Of a stretch of 6,394 bases of DNA, positions 6,297 through 6,394 are shown one piece after another. The stretch comes from Lutibacter sp. GTDB taxonomy: Bacteria > Bacteroidota > Bacteroidia > Flavobacteriales > Flavobacteriaceae. The notes under the pieces were generated by a model. The model was given only the letters and a program-made list of their open reading frames with translations. It was not told the origin of the DNA and did no database searches. The position numbers were made by a program, and so were the translations under genes. The stretch's first letter is position 1; each line of letters opens with the position of its first letter. Location: positions 1-6,394 of the forward strand of contig SDWL01000123.1 of assembly GCA_004195315.1 (NCBI GenBank). Reading direction: 5' to 3'.

Positions 6297-6394
6297 TGGA
6301 CTACCTAATAAATTTGGGACTAATTTTTCACGCCACTTTTTTTCTTACTCCTGTTAATTTCATTTCCATTTCAAGGGGAGTAATATACCCTAAA
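6297..6394 (-). mobile_element. End of an IS3-family insertion sequence (partial)
   Basis: From 6297 the sequence begins TGGACTACCTAATAAATTTG, a plausible terminal inverted repeat starting with the 5'-TG typical of IS3-family ends. It is followed at 6328-6393 by the tail of a transposase on the - strand. The three bases before it (GTA, 6294-6296) may be the target duplication, which cannot be tested without the other end. The element continues past the window, so intactness is unknown. Confidence 0.65.
6328..6393 (-). CDS. IS3-family transposase OrfB, C-terminal end (partial)
   Basis: On the - strand the last 21 codons before the TGA at 6330-6328 read LGYITPLEMEMKLTGVRKKV plus a final Ala. 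This matches the usual end of IS3-family OrfB (rve integrase core) proteins, where 'hqsLgylTPme.e' follows the final catalytic glutamate region. The catalytic residues lie beyond the window. The gene points toward the urease unit, with the stop about 30 bases inside the element's end, as expected for this family. The call rests on a short piece, but both the motif and its position agree. Confidence 0.65.
   Translation of the reverse strand, partial: LGYITPLEMEMKLTGVRKKVA

Overview
The window reads as a nickel-uptake and urease-maturation module from a low-GC member of the Bacteroidetes, most likely a flavobacterium. The evidence is strong A+T richness, A-rich leaders without clear Shine-Dalgarno sequences, a TAnnTTTG-type -7 promoter element, a carboxypeptidase-regulatory-like domain in front of a TonB-dependent receptor, and insertion-sequence remnants that look flavobacterial. 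The species cannot be fixed from the sequence alone.

Layout: positions 1-403 hold no intact gene. They contain a short relic of an ISAs1-type transposase (about 106-183) and then a very A+T-rich promoter region. A promoter (349-379) with an unusual set of TGTAT/ATACA half-sites lies just before a TonB-dependent outer-membrane receptor gene (404-2626). After a 122-base gap come four urease accessory genes in the order ureE, ureF, ureG, ureD (2749-5435), then a NicO/UreH-type membrane protein gene with a histidine-rich loop (5477-6181). All six genes are on the + strand. A perfect 16-bp hairpin flanked by A and T tracts (6245-6280) closes the unit. Sixteen bases later begins the end of an IS3-family element, whose transposase C-terminus is read on the - strand (6328-6393) and runs off the window.

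How the genes fit together (inference from family knowledge): the receptor would bring nickel, probably chelated, across the outer membrane using TonB energy. The NicO/UreH-like protein would handle nickel at the inner membrane. UreE would hand nickel to the GTPase UreG, and UreG, UreF and UreD would form the complex that loads the urease active site. The structural genes ureA, ureB and ureC are not in this window. They may lie upstream of the ISAs1 relic or elsewhere in the genome.

I see no wholly unknown system. The items most worth a second look are the receptor coupled to urease maturation, the repeated half-sites over its promoter, and the insertion-sequence debris on both sides of the module.
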